In this document: in pieces, positions 36,596 to 46,113 of the stretch | Numbering within the stretch: the stretch's first letter is position 1 | Layout of the letters: the number at the start of each line of letters is the position of its first letter | The notes under the pieces: generated by a model | The model's database searches: none | Told to the model about the DNA's origin: nothing | Seen by the model: the letters and a program-made list of their open reading frames with translations, nothing else | NCBI GenBank assembly: GCA_030844565.1 | Contig: JAUUNK010000007.1 | Span: forward strand, 1-56,772 | Reading direction: 5' to 3' | Source of the DNA: Bacteroides ovatus | Lineage (GTDB): Bacteria > Bacteroidota > Bacteroidia > Bacteroidales > Bacteroidaceae | DNA length: 56,772 nt | Position numbers and translations under genes: made by a program

Positions 36596-37840
36596 CTAAT
36601 TCCTTATAGAACCGTCTTTCCTTATATCGCGACTGCCACTCCATATCTTCACCGAAGACCATTTCTCCGGTTTGGCAGTCCAGAACTCATCATCCGGTTG
36701 CAGCCCCAAAGGTAAGAAAATAAAGGTACACAAGTAGTTACTTCCTGTCGATACGTACCTGTCTGCAATCTCCGGTTGGTGACCACAGAACCCCAGGTTC
36801 AACCATCCATCTTTATCAAAAGTATCTTTCGTCAACTGGTTCTTCATTACTTTGGTCAATGCGCAACGAACCTGGGCAGGCTTTATGTGTTCGGGCAACA
36901 GCTTCATCCAAGAGACTTGCGACAAAACCTGAAAAGCTCCAAAACGATACCCCATAGACCTTCCCAACACCGGATAGGTTCCTTCGGGAGAAATCAACTT
37001 CTCTTGCTGGTCGGCGTAACGAATAAGGCGCTGTAGCTGTACATCATAAAAATCCGCCCCTGCTATTCCATGCTCTTTCATGACCGCCAGCACATCTATC
37101 AACATAGGCTGGATAACATAGCTATTGTAATAATCCAAATGGAAGTTACGGCCGTCGCCATACCAGCCATCGCCTTTATACCACTCTTTATGCCTTTTCA
37201 GAGCATAATGGATAGGTTCCAGTTCGCATTCACCTGTAAATTGCAGCAATGCCGCCTCGATTGTAGCAGAGAACATCAACCAATTGGACTCGGATGCCTT
37301 AATCTTACGCGATGCCTTCAACTCTTTAATAATCCTCTCTTGAGTGGTTTTATCCAACTTAGGCCATATCTGGTCTTTCGAACGAATCAATCCCTGTGCG
37401 AAAAAGGCAGCATCTACCAAAGGCTGCCCGCCGGGGCCATCGAAACGCATATAGTCGGGAGACTCCGGATTCACGGCATTAGCTATTGACTTTACCACCA
37501 GGTCTGTGTACTTAGCACGAAGTTTTCCTTCTTTTGTATCGTCCGGAGGAAGATTCAGCCAGGCCGAGATACCGTTAAACGAACGCCCCAAGGCTTCGAG
37601 ATGTGTAACATGCTTTCTTGTATTGCCGTTGTTCAATCCGTCGAAGGTTTCAACAGGCATGTTCTTTCTTAGTGTATTTTGACTCAGATTGGTATAGAGC
37701 GGATCAATAATCTTAATCATTGTCTTTACCCAATATTCACGGTCCCTGCTTTTCCGGGCAAAAGCATTGTCTCCGTTAACGGAAAAAGATAATGCTAAGA
37801 AAAGCAACAATACTGCACTCTTTCTATTATTCATTTTCAT
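36596..37840 (-). CDS. DUF2264 family secreted (alpha/alpha)-barrel enzyme
   Basis: The protein is 414 residues long with a signal peptide (ending near NAFA, residue 28). The DUF2264 pattern covers nearly the whole mature chain: REYWVKTMIKIIDPLYTNL, HLEALGRSFNGISAWLNLPPDD, YMRFDGPGGQPLVDAAFFAQGL, WYGDGRNFHLDYYNSYVIQPML and FCGHQPEIADRYVSTGSNYLC. The family is predicted to fold as a helical toroid. From memory some members have been placed in a glycosidase family (GH154) acting on glucuronic acid, which would fit this operon, but I cannot confirm it. The strict conservation of acidic and aromatic residues supports an active enzyme. It follows SusD by 76 bases, a gap that holds a hairpin at 37860-37899. 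Confidence 0.85.
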   Translation of the reverse strand: MKMNNRKSAVLLLFLALSFSVNGDNAFARKSRDREYWVKTMIKIIDPLYTNLSQNTLRKNMPVETFDGLNNGNTRKHVTHLEALGRSFNGISAWLNLPPDDTKEGKLRAKYTDLVVKSIANAVNPESPDYMRFDGPGGQPLVDAAFFAQGLIRSKDQIWPKLDKTTQERIIKELKASRKIKASESNWLMFSATIEAALLQFTGECELEPIHYALKRHKEWYKGDGWYGDGRNFHLDYYNSYVIQPMLIDVLAVMKEHGIAGADFYDVQLQRLIRYADQQEKLISPEGTYPVLGRSMGYRFGAFQVLSQVSWMKLLPEHIKPAQVRCALTKVMKNQLTKDTFDKDGWLNLGFCGHQPEIADRYVSTGSNYLCTFIFLPLGLQPDDEFWTAKPEKWSSVKIWSGSRDIRKDGSIRN

Positions 37841-37859
37841 AAACAGGTTTTATTATCAA

Positions 37860-37899
37860 AATCCCAGTAACCTCAAATCACTCTAAAGCTACTGAGATT
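37860..37899 (-). terminator. Intra-operon hairpin between SusD and the enzyme genes
   Basis: On the minus strand, AATCTCAGTAGC (37899-37888) pairs with GTTACTGGGATT (37871-37860), a 12-bp stem with two G-T pairs and a 16-base loop. It is followed by TTTGATAA. It sits in the unusually long gap between SusD and DUF2264. A partial terminator or mRNA-stabilising element that keeps SusC/SusD expression above that of the enzymes is a reasonable reading. Confidence 0.5.
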
Positions 37900-37916
37900 T
37901 TTTATAATTCATAAAT

Positions 37917-39767
37917 TTAATTGCCTTCAGTTGTTTCCAGAGGAGGAATATTATTCTCTGCTCCCGAATAACCCTTATTCTGATTAATATGTCCTTTGGT
38001 ATTAGAATTAATCGTAGAAGCGGGAACAGGCCATAACACATGATAGGGACTCATAGTAAACTCCACATTGGAAATAGTCTTAACTCCTTTATTATAGAAA
38101 TCTGTAGACTCCATTATTCTGTCATAAAAGAAATTATCTTCTGAGAAGTTGTCCATCCTATATACCTTACCCGTATAAGAAGGTTTCCCGGTCTGCGCAA
38201 ACAAATATGCAATGCGAGTCAGCTCCGTTTTTCTCGGTTCTTCATAATATAATTCTCTGGCACGCTCATCCAGGATAGTGCCGATATTCATATCCGTAGC
38301 CAACAAATCGGCCGCCCCGGCTCTGTTTCTTACTTCGTTTACGTCATCCGCCGCTTTCTGCAAACTTGCGGCATCTCCTTTCCAACAATAAGCTTCGGCT
38401 CTCAGCAAATAAGTCTCTGCCAAACGGTAGACATACCAATCTGTATTTCCACCTTCCGGTTGTTCCGCTCTATCCGGGTCGGGCACAAACAATTTATAGT
38501 GCGGCCAACCATACCAGCTACGAATCGTATCTTTACACAGCAACTGATTCCTCTCTCCATAAAGCTGCAAAGGCTTACCATAGTATTTATTGGTTCCGTT
38601 TAACTTTGGTTCATTATACACCAAATCTTCCATATTCATCCAATTGCCTTTTGCATGACGCAAATCATTCGGATCATCCCAAATATATTGGGTAGAGTAG
38701 GCAGTCCCCCGGCAACGTCCGATTCCACGTCCATACTTCTTAACTAACGAAATCTTCACTGTTCCGGCAGGGTCCTTTTTATCTGTTATTCCTTGTTTTC
38801 CGTCAGGGGTTAAGATAGCATTTTTTGTATTACCATAATAAGGGACGGCATTTCTCATCGTCCTGATTCCATCGCCTTGGCTTCCTTCCACCAAATACCT
38901 GTCGATAACCAACAAAATAGTTTCTTTATTCTCAGCTAATGCCTTATTTTCCGGACGGTGCAAGTCCCAAATCACATTCTTCGTAGCATCCGCTTTCTCA
39001 GCACCAAATCTATTTTTCATCAATTCATAGCGCGGATCATCTATCACGGCGGTAGCGGCATCAATAGCTTCATCAAACAGCCCGGCAGCCAAACACAATT
39101 TCGCTAATAAATGATACCCTGCCGCACGGGGAGCTTTTCCTCTATCCACCACCTCGGGCATCCACTGGCAAGCAAACCTCATATCTTCTATCATCTTGTT
39201 TAAAATGACTTCACGTTTCGTAGTATAGAAATCCAGCTTTGCTTCTGTAAACTCTTTCAATAATAAGGGCACATCACCAAATTGATTTATCAAACGGTAA
39301 TAATGATAAGATCTGAAAAAGTAAGCTGTCGCCAGAATTTCATTCCTCTCCTGCTGGGAAGAATAAGTTGCCTCGTCAATACGCGTAATGACTGTATTGG
39401 CATACCTGATATTATCATACGCCTCATTCCAATACCAGCCTACTCTATTGGCATTAGGGCTATTCAGATTTTTATCAGGTGTAATAACCGCGTTCAAATC
39501 CTGTGCCACACTCGTTTTATCTGTAGTACCTTCAACTGCCACCTCAGAGAAAATATGTTCCGTAATAATAGCGGGACCATCTCCATAAAATTCAGCTTTA
39601 ATTCTTTTCTCGCAGGTCCCAAGGGCGGCCCACATGCCTTTAGCATCTACAAGAGTATTCTCAGGAGAATAGAATGAAAGGGGCTTAGGATCTAACCAAC
39701 TATCACTACAACCTGAAAAAACTATTGTAAGGGTCCCTGTTATCACTAATCTACTAATATTGTTCAT
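37917..39767 (-). CDS. SusD/RagB family lipoprotein (PUL E)
   Basis: This 616-residue protein has lipobox Cys20 (TIVFSGCSDSWLDPKPLSF). The core contains YANTVITRIDEATY, LATAYFFRSYHYYRLINQFGDVPLLL, and the C-terminal half has RLAETYLLRAEAYCWKGD and NEVRNRAGAADLL. It is a different SusD subtype from those at 17521 and 48046: it has PLSFYSPENT after the lipobox and lacks their LDIVPD start. This supports a separate substrate specificity for the operon that also encodes GH2, GH105, GH88, sulfatase and GH43-GH106. It pairs with the SusC encoded 22 bases upstream. Confidence 0.96.
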   Translation of the reverse strand: MNNISRLVITGTLTIVFSGCSDSWLDPKPLSFYSPENTLVDAKGMWAALGTCEKRIKAEFYGDGPAIITEHIFSEVAVEGTTDKTSVAQDLNAVITPDKNLNSPNANRVGWYWNEAYDNIRYANTVITRIDEATYSSQQERNEILATAYFFRSYHYYRLINQFGDVPLLLKEFTEAKLDFYTTKREVILNKMIEDMRFACQWMPEVVDRGKAPRAAGYHLLAKLCLAAGLFDEAIDAATAVIDDPRYELMKNRFGAEKADATKNVIWDLHRPENKALAENKETILLVIDRYLVEGSQGDGIRTMRNAVPYYGNTKNAILTPDGKQGITDKKDPAGTVKISLVKKYGRGIGRCRGTAYSTQYIWDDPNDLRHAKGNWMNMEDLVYNEPKLNGTNKYYGKPLQLYGERNQLLCKDTIRSWYGWPHYKLFVPDPDRAEQPEGGNTDWYVYRLAETYLLRAEAYCWKGDAASLQKAADDVNEVRNRAGAADLLATDMNIGTILDERARELYYEEPRKTELTRIAYLFAQTGKPSYTGKVYRMDNFSEDNFFYDRIMESTDFYNKGVKTISNVEFTMSPYHVLWPVPASTINSNTKGHINQNKGYSGAENNIPPLETTEGN

Positions 39768-39789
39768 AACATTGATTCTTAAAAGTTAA

Positions 39790-42700
39790 TTACATAGTCA
39801 CATTAATACCAAAAGTATAAGTACGGGGAGTAGGGCTGCTATTTTCCGGGTCCCAGAGTTTAAAGTCAGGAGCCCACACCGCCACATTTCTAACATTCGC
39901 ATATACCCTTAAGGAACCTAATCCCCACTTAGTAATCCAGCGTGTCGGCACAGTGTATCCAACAGATATATTGTCCAGACGAATAAATGATTTCTTTCTA
40001 TATACAGAGAAAGAGTTTCCCCCTGTGCTCGAATCAATTCTTGCCCATTTATTTGTCGGGTTTTCCGGAGTCCAATAAGGCAATTTATAAGCATTCTGCC
40101 TGTCATTATATACTGTAGTCCCACTATGCTTAGCTACATCATACGTGCCTTTATGCCCCCAAAGGGAATATAACATGAAAGAAACATCTATATTCTTATA
40201 TATCTTAAAGTCATTGCGCAATGTCCAGGTGAACTTAGGACTGGTAGTACCTTGGAACACTTTGTCTTCATCGGTATATTCACCATCCCCGTCAACATCC
40301 CTCAATTTGAAGTCACCGGGGGCTACGCCATACTTTTTCGCTTCTTCCGCCTCATCCTGTTGCCAAACCCCTATGACTTCCAATCCCCATATCTCATCTA
40401 AGGACTTGCCAATAAACCATTTGTTTTTAATATCATCAACCTCCTTCTGTCCTATTACTTTTCCGTTCTCATCCAGAACATCCACCATATCCCCATACAA
40501 ATGGACGATCTTATTCCTATTTAAAGTGAAGTTGAACGTAGAACTCCACGTTAAGTTCTTATTCTCGATATTCTTCGATGTCAGGCTCAACTCAATACCT
40601 TTATTCTGAATTTCGCCCATGTTGGACATAACAGAACTAAACCCTATCAAATCGGGCAATGTGCGTTCTATTAGAAGATCTTTAGTATTAGCCTTATAAA
40701 TATCGATGTTTCCTTTCAAACGCTCGTTGAATATAGAGAAGTCCAGTCCGAAGTTGAAAGAAGCAGTTCTCTCCCATTTCAAATCCTTGTTTGCCAAAGA
40801 GTTTACATATAGATAAGAACCATTATAGACCTTCCCATCCGGACTTACATACATGTATTTGCTATTCCCCATTCTGGCGAGGGCTCTGTATACGCCAATG
40901 TCTCTATTACCATTCAATCCCCAGGAGAGTCTTAACTTACCATAGTCCAACCAAGAAAGCTTTTTCATAAAAGATTCGTCAGAGAATACCCAACCTGCGG
41001 CTACTGACGGGAACACAGCGCGAGGATTTTTCTGTCCGAAAGCAGAATAACCATCTCTTCGAACCGTACCGGTAATCATATAACGATTCTCATAGGAGTA
41101 GAATAAACGCGCCATCAATGCATCACCGGTTCTATACTCATCATTACTACTAATGGTTGGCAATATTCCGCCTTTCATATAATGGTAGCCTAAATCATCA
41201 TTCGGATCAAAGCCTTCGTTATTCATGTCGTCGCTCCATCTTTGGAACTTTTCTGCATTAAACAAGAAAGTGAAATCCAAATCATGTACTTTCGCAAAAG
41301 TCTGTTTCCACTTCACGATGTTATCCAGTTGCCACAAGAAATCATTTCTAAAAGTGCGGGATGCCGATCCTCCAAAGTCCTTCCAACTGGGATGCTGCGA
41401 AGATTTATGTACGTAATCCGTAGCCCACTCATATCGGGGAGAGAAATTCATCTGATAGGAGATATTAAAAGGCAATGATACCTTGGCATAAATATTAGCA
41501 TTCAGGTTGTTAATCACATTCCTTTTATCCGTATAATGGGAGTCGATTAAAGGGTGTTTTGCCGATGTATCATCTCCCGGATTCAGCTTCATTGTTCCAT
41601 CTTCGTTGGTGGGGCTTCCATAAGGGGTTAACTTCTGGAATTGAACCCAATCCGCTCCGATAGCACTCGCATCGCGCTGCACAAACTGAGTATTCAATCC
41701 CACCGTGAGGAACTTGCTTATCTTAGCATCCAAGTTCAAACGAGTTTTAAATGACTTGTATCCATTGTTCACGATGATACCTTCATTATCCGTCCATCCC
41801 ATAGACCAATAATAGTTCACTCCTTTTGTCTTTCCTGAAATGCTTGCATTATAATCCTGACGCAGACCATTCTGGAATACCATATCAGCCCAGTCTACAG
41901 ACTTACCAGCCAAATAGTTTTGTATTTCCAGATTCTTAAACCCAATTCTACGCAACCAGGTTTCTACCGGATCTCCGGTAGAATTATCGTATTGCATCCA
42001 ATCTTCAACAGAAATATCAGCGGGCAACTTACGCGGGTCATTAAACTCATAAGGTTTATGAGTGGGATTAGCACTATTAAACACGTCAGTTCTCCAAGCC
42101 GTAAACTCATCTCCCTGATATACTTCCGGGACCGTCGCCTGCGTAGCAAAACCGATAGAAGCATCGAAACTGATAGTGGGCTTTTCACTCTTACCCATCT
42201 TAGTTGTAATGATAATAACTCCACTGGCGGAACGGGCGCCATAAATAGCAGCCGAACTAGCATCTTTCAGCACGTCGATCTGTTCAATGTCATTGGGGTT
42301 AATATCAGCCAAATCTCCCGGATATATCACTCCATCGAGCACAATCAACGGATCTGTTCCTGCATTGATTGAATTCTTTCCTCTGATTAAAAGGCTTCCG
42401 CCCGGTTTGGGTCCGGCACTGAATCCCACACTTAATCCCGGGACATTCGCTCTTAACAAATCCTGCATAGAAGAAGGGCTTTCATTCTCCAACTGCGCAG
42501 ACTTTACCTGCATTACCGCGCCTGTCAGGTCCCGCTTGCGGGCGCTACCATAACCAATCACCACTACTTCGTTCAACGTTTCGGAGTCCTCAACCAGACA
42601 GATCTTAAAATCTCTTTTATCTTTAACCGGGATTTCTTGCTGAACAAATCCGATGTACGATATGACTAGAGTGGCTCCCGAAGAAACGTTTAAAGTAAAG

Positions 42701-42894
42701 AACCCGTCCATATCGGAGATAATTCCGTTCGTGGTTCCTTTTTCCATTATATTAGCCCCTATTACGGGTTCATTGCGTTCGTCAACTATTTGACCTTTCA
42801 CTGTCGCCTTTTGTTGGGCAAACGACTGAACGGCAAATAATAACAAAGCGAACAGCCATGCGGCTTTTGCTTTCATAAAGAGATGTTTTTTCAT
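39790..42894 (-). CDS. SusC/RagA family TonB-dependent transporter (PUL E)
   Basis: The product is a 1034-residue transporter with a signal peptide to about residue 26 (FAVQSFAQ). A carboxypeptidase-regulatory-like domain (about 30-105) is followed by NEVVVIGYGSARKRDLTG as TonB-box region. The plug contains LLRANVPGLSVGFSAGPKPGGSLLIRG in two stretches and GARSASGVIIITTKMG, and the beta-barrel ends RTYTFGINVTM. The plug insertion AGPKPGG and the GYGSARKRDLTG form distinguish it from the other three SusC proteins in the window. It is third in an operon starting at 45847, after GH2 and GH105 (30-base gap), an uncommon position because SusC is often the first gene. Confidence 0.96.
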   Translation of the reverse strand: MKKHLFMKAKAAWLFALLLFAVQSFAQQKATVKGQIVDERNEPVIGANIMEKGTTNGIISDMDGFFTLNVSSGATLVISYIGFVQQEIPVKDKRDFKICLVEDSETLNEVVVIGYGSARKRDLTGAVMQVKSAQLENESPSSMQDLLRANVPGLSVGFSAGPKPGGSLLIRGKNSINAGTDPLIVLDGVIYPGDLADINPNDIEQIDVLKDASSAAIYGARSASGVIIITTKMGKSEKPTISFDASIGFATQATVPEVYQGDEFTAWRTDVFNSANPTHKPYEFNDPRKLPADISVEDWMQYDNSTGDPVETWLRRIGFKNLEIQNYLAGKSVDWADMVFQNGLRQDYNASISGKTKGVNYYWSMGWTDNEGIIVNNGYKSFKTRLNLDAKISKFLTVGLNTQFVQRDASAIGADWVQFQKLTPYGSPTNEDGTMKLNPGDDTSAKHPLIDSHYTDKRNVINNLNANIYAKVSLPFNISYQMNFSPRYEWATDYVHKSSQHPSWKDFGGSASRTFRNDFLWQLDNIVKWKQTFAKVHDLDFTFLFNAEKFQRWSDDMNNEGFDPNDDLGYHYMKGGILPTISSNDEYRTGDALMARLFYSYENRYMITGTVRRDGYSAFGQKNPRAVFPSVAAGWVFSDESFMKKLSWLDYGKLRLSWGLNGNRDIGVYRALARMGNSKYMYVSPDGKVYNGSYLYVNSLANKDLKWERTASFNFGLDFSIFNERLKGNIDIYKANTKDLLIERTLPDLIGFSSVMSNMGEIQNKGIELSLTSKNIENKNLTWSSTFNFTLNRNKIVHLYGDMVDVLDENGKVIGQKEVDDIKNKWFIGKSLDEIWGLEVIGVWQQDEAEEAKKYGVAPGDFKLRDVDGDGEYTDEDKVFQGTTSPKFTWTLRNDFKIYKNIDVSFMLYSLWGHKGTYDVAKHSGTTVYNDRQNAYKLPYWTPENPTNKWARIDSSTGGNSFSVYRKKSFIRLDNISVGYTVPTRWITKWGLGSLRVYANVRNVAVWAPDFKLWDPENSSPTPRTYTFGINVTM

Positions 42895-42924
42895 TTGGTA
42901 TAAGTTTAGTAATTAATAAAAAGA

Positions 42925-44007
42925 CTATTTCATTTTCAGCATCTCAATCCCCGCCATTAAGAATGCTCCCACACCATACACTTCAGTCATGTCTTGTGTC
43001 ACCTGCTCGGGAGCGGCACTTACCGGTTGAACATATCCGAGCATGCCATCCTCGTGGACATAACTCTTCAGTGCTTTCCAGCCTTTCCGGGCAGCTTTCT
43101 TATATTTCTTATCTTTCAGGATACCTTGATTGACACCCCACCCCAAGCCGTAGACAAAGAATCCGGAAGCACTATTTTCAGGAGAGGGGTATGAACCGGC
43201 ATCAAGCATGCTGGCATGCCAGGAGCCATCTTTATCCTGGCACTTAATCACCGCCGAAGCCATTTCCTTATAGATATTCAGGTAGTAGTTATACGTAGGA
43301 TGGTCTTTGGGCAAGGTTTGCAATAATAAAGGTAGACCTGCAAACACCCATCCGTTTCCTCTTCCCCAGAATACTTTCTCGCCATTCTTTTCCCTTTTGG
43401 GAATGTACCTCCTATCGCGGTAATACAGTTTAGCGTCCGTATCATATAAAGAGTCTGTTGCTTCTTTAAACTCACAGTCCATAAAAGCCAAGTAGTTCTT
43501 TTGCGGATAAAGTTTGTTCAGTTGGCCATACACCGGAGGAGCCATAAACAAAGCGTCGCACCACGACCACCGTTCCGACCAGTTCTTAGCCCCCAGCCAC
43601 AGACGCGCCTTCGAAGGGTTAGCCACAATAGAATCTACACGGGCTATGACAGGTCCAATCATTGCCGGGTCGCGAAACTTCTCATACATGCGGATGTACA
43701 TTTGCGCTATAACCAGATCATCTGCATGATAAAGCCGTTTCAGGAATCCCCACCGATGTTTCTTCCCAATCTTCATCAGGAAATCATAGTAACGGGAGTC
43801 TTGTGTGTAATCCGCCCACTCCACCATACCGCGGAACAAAACGCCATTGGTCCATGCCAAATCATGATGTTTCACTTGCGGCTGATGATTCACTTGCCAC
43901 ATGGCAACCTTGTCTATCAGTGCACGGTCTTGTCCTTTCTTATCCTTTGCTTCTGCACTAGAGAAAACCGTGAGAAGGGTAAAAGCCAAAATGAATATTC
44001 TTTTCAT
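42925..44007 (-). CDS. GH105 unsaturated uronyl hydrolase
   Basis: This 360-residue (alpha/alpha)6 protein has a signal peptide (about 1-20, ending SSAEA). Signature acids are Asp96/Asp97 (LYHADDLVIAQMY) and Asp151 (WSWCDALFMAPP), with WGRGNGWVFAGLPLLL and SASGFFVYGLGWGVNQG. GH105 removes 4,5-unsaturated galacturonic or glucuronic acid from oligosaccharides, classically rhamnogalacturonan, but also from arabinogalactan- and ulvan-derived products. The rhamnosidase and sulfatase further along the transcript make a rhamnose-uronate polymer plausible. It lies 25 bases after GH2 and 30 before SusC. Length is typical of the family. Confidence 0.93.
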   Translation of the reverse strand: MKRIFILAFTLLTVFSSAEAKDKKGQDRALIDKVAMWQVNHQPQVKHHDLAWTNGVLFRGMVEWADYTQDSRYYDFLMKIGKKHRWGFLKRLYHADDLVIAQMYIRMYEKFRDPAMIGPVIARVDSIVANPSKARLWLGAKNWSERWSWCDALFMAPPVYGQLNKLYPQKNYLAFMDCEFKEATDSLYDTDAKLYYRDRRYIPKREKNGEKVFWGRGNGWVFAGLPLLLQTLPKDHPTYNYYLNIYKEMASAVIKCQDKDGSWHASMLDAGSYPSPENSASGFFVYGLGWGVNQGILKDKKYKKAARKGWKALKSYVHEDGMLGYVQPVSAAPEQVTQDMTEVYGVGAFLMAGIEMLKMK

Positions 44008-44032
44008 GGTAAATATGTACTTTTTATGTTTG

Positions 44033-45847
44033 TTATTTCAATGAATTGCAAATTTCTCCGTTTATCTTCTTCAAAGCAGCTTCGTCCAGTTTAATCACTT
44101 TACGGTCATAAGTCATCAGCCCATTCACTTCCACTTCCACGTCCGTCGTTTGTGTATAGACTGCTGCGGAGAACCCCCGGTCAATCATTTTCCTCAGCAT
44201 TTTAGCATACTTCAGATATTCTGCCGTGGCTTCTGCCGATGTATTGAACTGTATATATCCCCAGTTTCTCTTCGGTTCCCAGAGATGGTTCTTCAATACT
44301 AAGCCGATGCCGCCATATTCTCCTAATACCGTAGCCCGTTGCGCATCATACAGATACATTTTAGGACCGGGATAATTATGCAGGTCGAGCATATCCCCGC
44401 AAGTATAGTGGTTACCGCCACTTGCGGGGTTTACTAAACGCGTGGGGTCATACTGCTTGGTCCACTCCGCAATCTCACGCGTCTTAAACTGTCCCCACGC
44501 TTCGTTAAAAGGTATCCAAGTGCCGATGCAGGGATAAGAATAGAGGCAATCAATAATTTCTTTCCATTCTTTGCGGTAAGTGGCTTCCGACTCGGGAGAA
44601 CGTTTCAGTTCTGTTCCTTCAAAGTACTTCCGGTTCTGCCATTCCGGGTTCTTATCGCCGCTAGGCATATCCTGCCATACGATTACCCCCATCCGGTCGC
44701 AGTGGGTGTACCAGCGGGCAGGTTCCACCTTTATATGTTTGCGAATCATATTGAAACCGAAATCCTTTGTTTTCTTAATATCATAGCGCAGTGCTTCGTC
44801 CGTAGGAGCCGTATAGAGCCCATCCGGCCACCAACCTTGGTCTAGAGGGCCGAACTGGAACAAATCTTTATTATTCAATTGCAAACGGACAATGCCTTTC
44901 CCATCCCTTTTCACCGAGTACTTACGCATCGCCATGTAGCTCTTCACGCAGTCCACCGGCTTTCCTCCGGCAAGCAAAGAGACTTCCATCCGATAGAGAA
45001 ACGGCTCGTCGGGCGACCAGAGTTTCGCATCGGCCGGCATGGGAACTTCAACGGGCAACCCGTTGATGGATGTTCCCATAGCCACCAGATGCTCTCCTTC
45101 AAACACCTTTACCTCAAATTTATCCGAATACCTATTGTTATCTGTCTCAATCTTTACCTTAACGTTGTTTCTATCTATATCAGGTGTTGTCCGTATGTTA
45201 GTTATATAATGCCGGGCTACAGGTTCCAACCACACTGTCTGCCAGATGCCACTCACCGGAGTGTACCAGATGCCGCGTGGCTGGCTCACCTGCTTTCCCC
45301 GGGGCTGGGGTCCTTTATCCGTCGGGTCCCAGACTTTCACCACCAGGGTGTTCTTCGAGTTGCCCAAAGCCGGTGTTATATCAAAGGTAAACGGAGTGAA
45401 TCCTCCTGTGTGTTCGCCCACTTTTATGTTGTTCACCCACACTTCAGCCTTCCAGTCTACAGCTCCGAAATGGAGCAGGACCTTTTTCCCTTTCCACTTT
45501 GAAGGGATGCTGAAATCACGTTGATACCATAACTCCTTGTCCTCTCCCAACATCTTTCCAACCCCCGAGAGGGAAGACTCAATAGCGAAAGGAACCAGTA
45601 TCTTGCCATCGAAAGAAGTAGGAAGCGATTTCCCTAAAGGCAAAACGGCATAATTCCACAAGCCATTCAGATTAGACCATTCCGGGCGTTCCATGATGGG
45701 ACGCGGATATTCCGGCAATACATTATCGACATCTATCTCTTCCGCCCAAGCAGTTTTGATTTTATCGCCTGCCGGTTTCCATTGTGCCCACAGCACTTGA
45801 AAGGATAATAATAAAGTGGTTCCTATAAGAAAGAATTGTTTTATCAT
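44033..45847 (-). CDS. GH2 family glycosidase (beta-galactosidase/beta-glucuronidase-like)
   Basis: This 604-residue protein is the first gene of the nine-gene operon. A signal peptide (about 1-21, VLWAQ) precedes the GH2 sugar-binding jelly-roll (about 50-212, FGAVDWKAEVWVNNIKVGEHTGGFTPF). An immunoglobulin-like domain (about 213-310) and a TIM barrel (about 320-600) follow. The acid/base is Glu449 (WIPFNEAWGQ) and the nucleophile Glu510 (TVLGEYGGIG). It is somewhat shorter than long beta-galactosidases and closer to compact GH2 enzymes. GH2 covers beta-galactosidase, beta-glucuronidase and beta-mannosidase; the operon content favours a galactose or uronate link, but the sequence does not settle it. 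Its start lies only about 39 bases from the -7 box at 45886. Confidence 0.93.
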   Translation of the reverse strand: MIKQFFLIGTTLLLSFQVLWAQWKPAGDKIKTAWAEEIDVDNVLPEYPRPIMERPEWSNLNGLWNYAVLPLGKSLPTSFDGKILVPFAIESSLSGVGKMLGEDKELWYQRDFSIPSKWKGKKVLLHFGAVDWKAEVWVNNIKVGEHTGGFTPFTFDITPALGNSKNTLVVKVWDPTDKGPQPRGKQVSQPRGIWYTPVSGIWQTVWLEPVARHYITNIRTTPDIDRNNVKVKIETDNNRYSDKFEVKVFEGEHLVAMGTSINGLPVEVPMPADAKLWSPDEPFLYRMEVSLLAGGKPVDCVKSYMAMRKYSVKRDGKGIVRLQLNNKDLFQFGPLDQGWWPDGLYTAPTDEALRYDIKKTKDFGFNMIRKHIKVEPARWYTHCDRMGVIVWQDMPSGDKNPEWQNRKYFEGTELKRSPESEATYRKEWKEIIDCLYSYPCIGTWIPFNEAWGQFKTREIAEWTKQYDPTRLVNPASGGNHYTCGDMLDLHNYPGPKMYLYDAQRATVLGEYGGIGLVLKNHLWEPKRNWGYIQFNTSAEATAEYLKYAKMLRKMIDRGFSAAVYTQTTDVEVEVNGLMTYDRKVIKLDEAALKKINGEICNSLK

Positions 45848-45885
45848 ATATAATCAGTTTTATTATTTGCGATGTTCAACGCAAG

Positions 45886-45958
45886 CAAAAGTAGGGGTTC
45901 CGACAACATGCGGATAAGACAAACATCCCAATAAATCACAAAAACGTCTCAATGTAGA
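45886..45958 (-). promoter_or_regulatory. HTCS-type promoter and operator E
   Basis: The minus-strand -7 box TACTTTTG is at 45886-45893. After 31 bases the plus-strand repeat reads ATCCCAATAAATC (45925) and GTCTCAATGTAGA (45946), 21 bp apart. The first half-site is identical over 13 bases to that of promoter F at 53306. It should drive the operon 45847-28224. The HTCS at 53556 is the likely activator of both E and F (inference). Confidence 0.75.
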
Positions 45959-46020
45959 AAAAGAGCGGCAAAGCTGGACACCCGAAACAGGAATGGGATG
46001 ATTGTTTCATTCCCCCTATG

Positions 46021-46073
46021 AAAAAAGCCTTGTATCCTCTCTGGTATTCGTCATTACCACATGGATACAAGGC
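46021..46073 (-). terminator. Strong intrinsic terminator of the SusC-SusD-DUF operon F
   Basis: On the minus strand, GCCTTGTATCC (46073-46063) pairs perfectly over 11 bp with GGATACAAGGC (46037-46027). The loop of 25 bases contains its own TGGTA/TACCA pairing, and the 3' arm is followed by six T. It lies 40 bases after the DUF4998 stop. The plus strand also has a T-run (TTTTTT from 46077), so it could act in both directions. Confidence 0.9.
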
Positions 46074-46113
46074 TCATTTTTTATAAATCCCCGCAACGAT
46101 AAAGACTCTTTTT

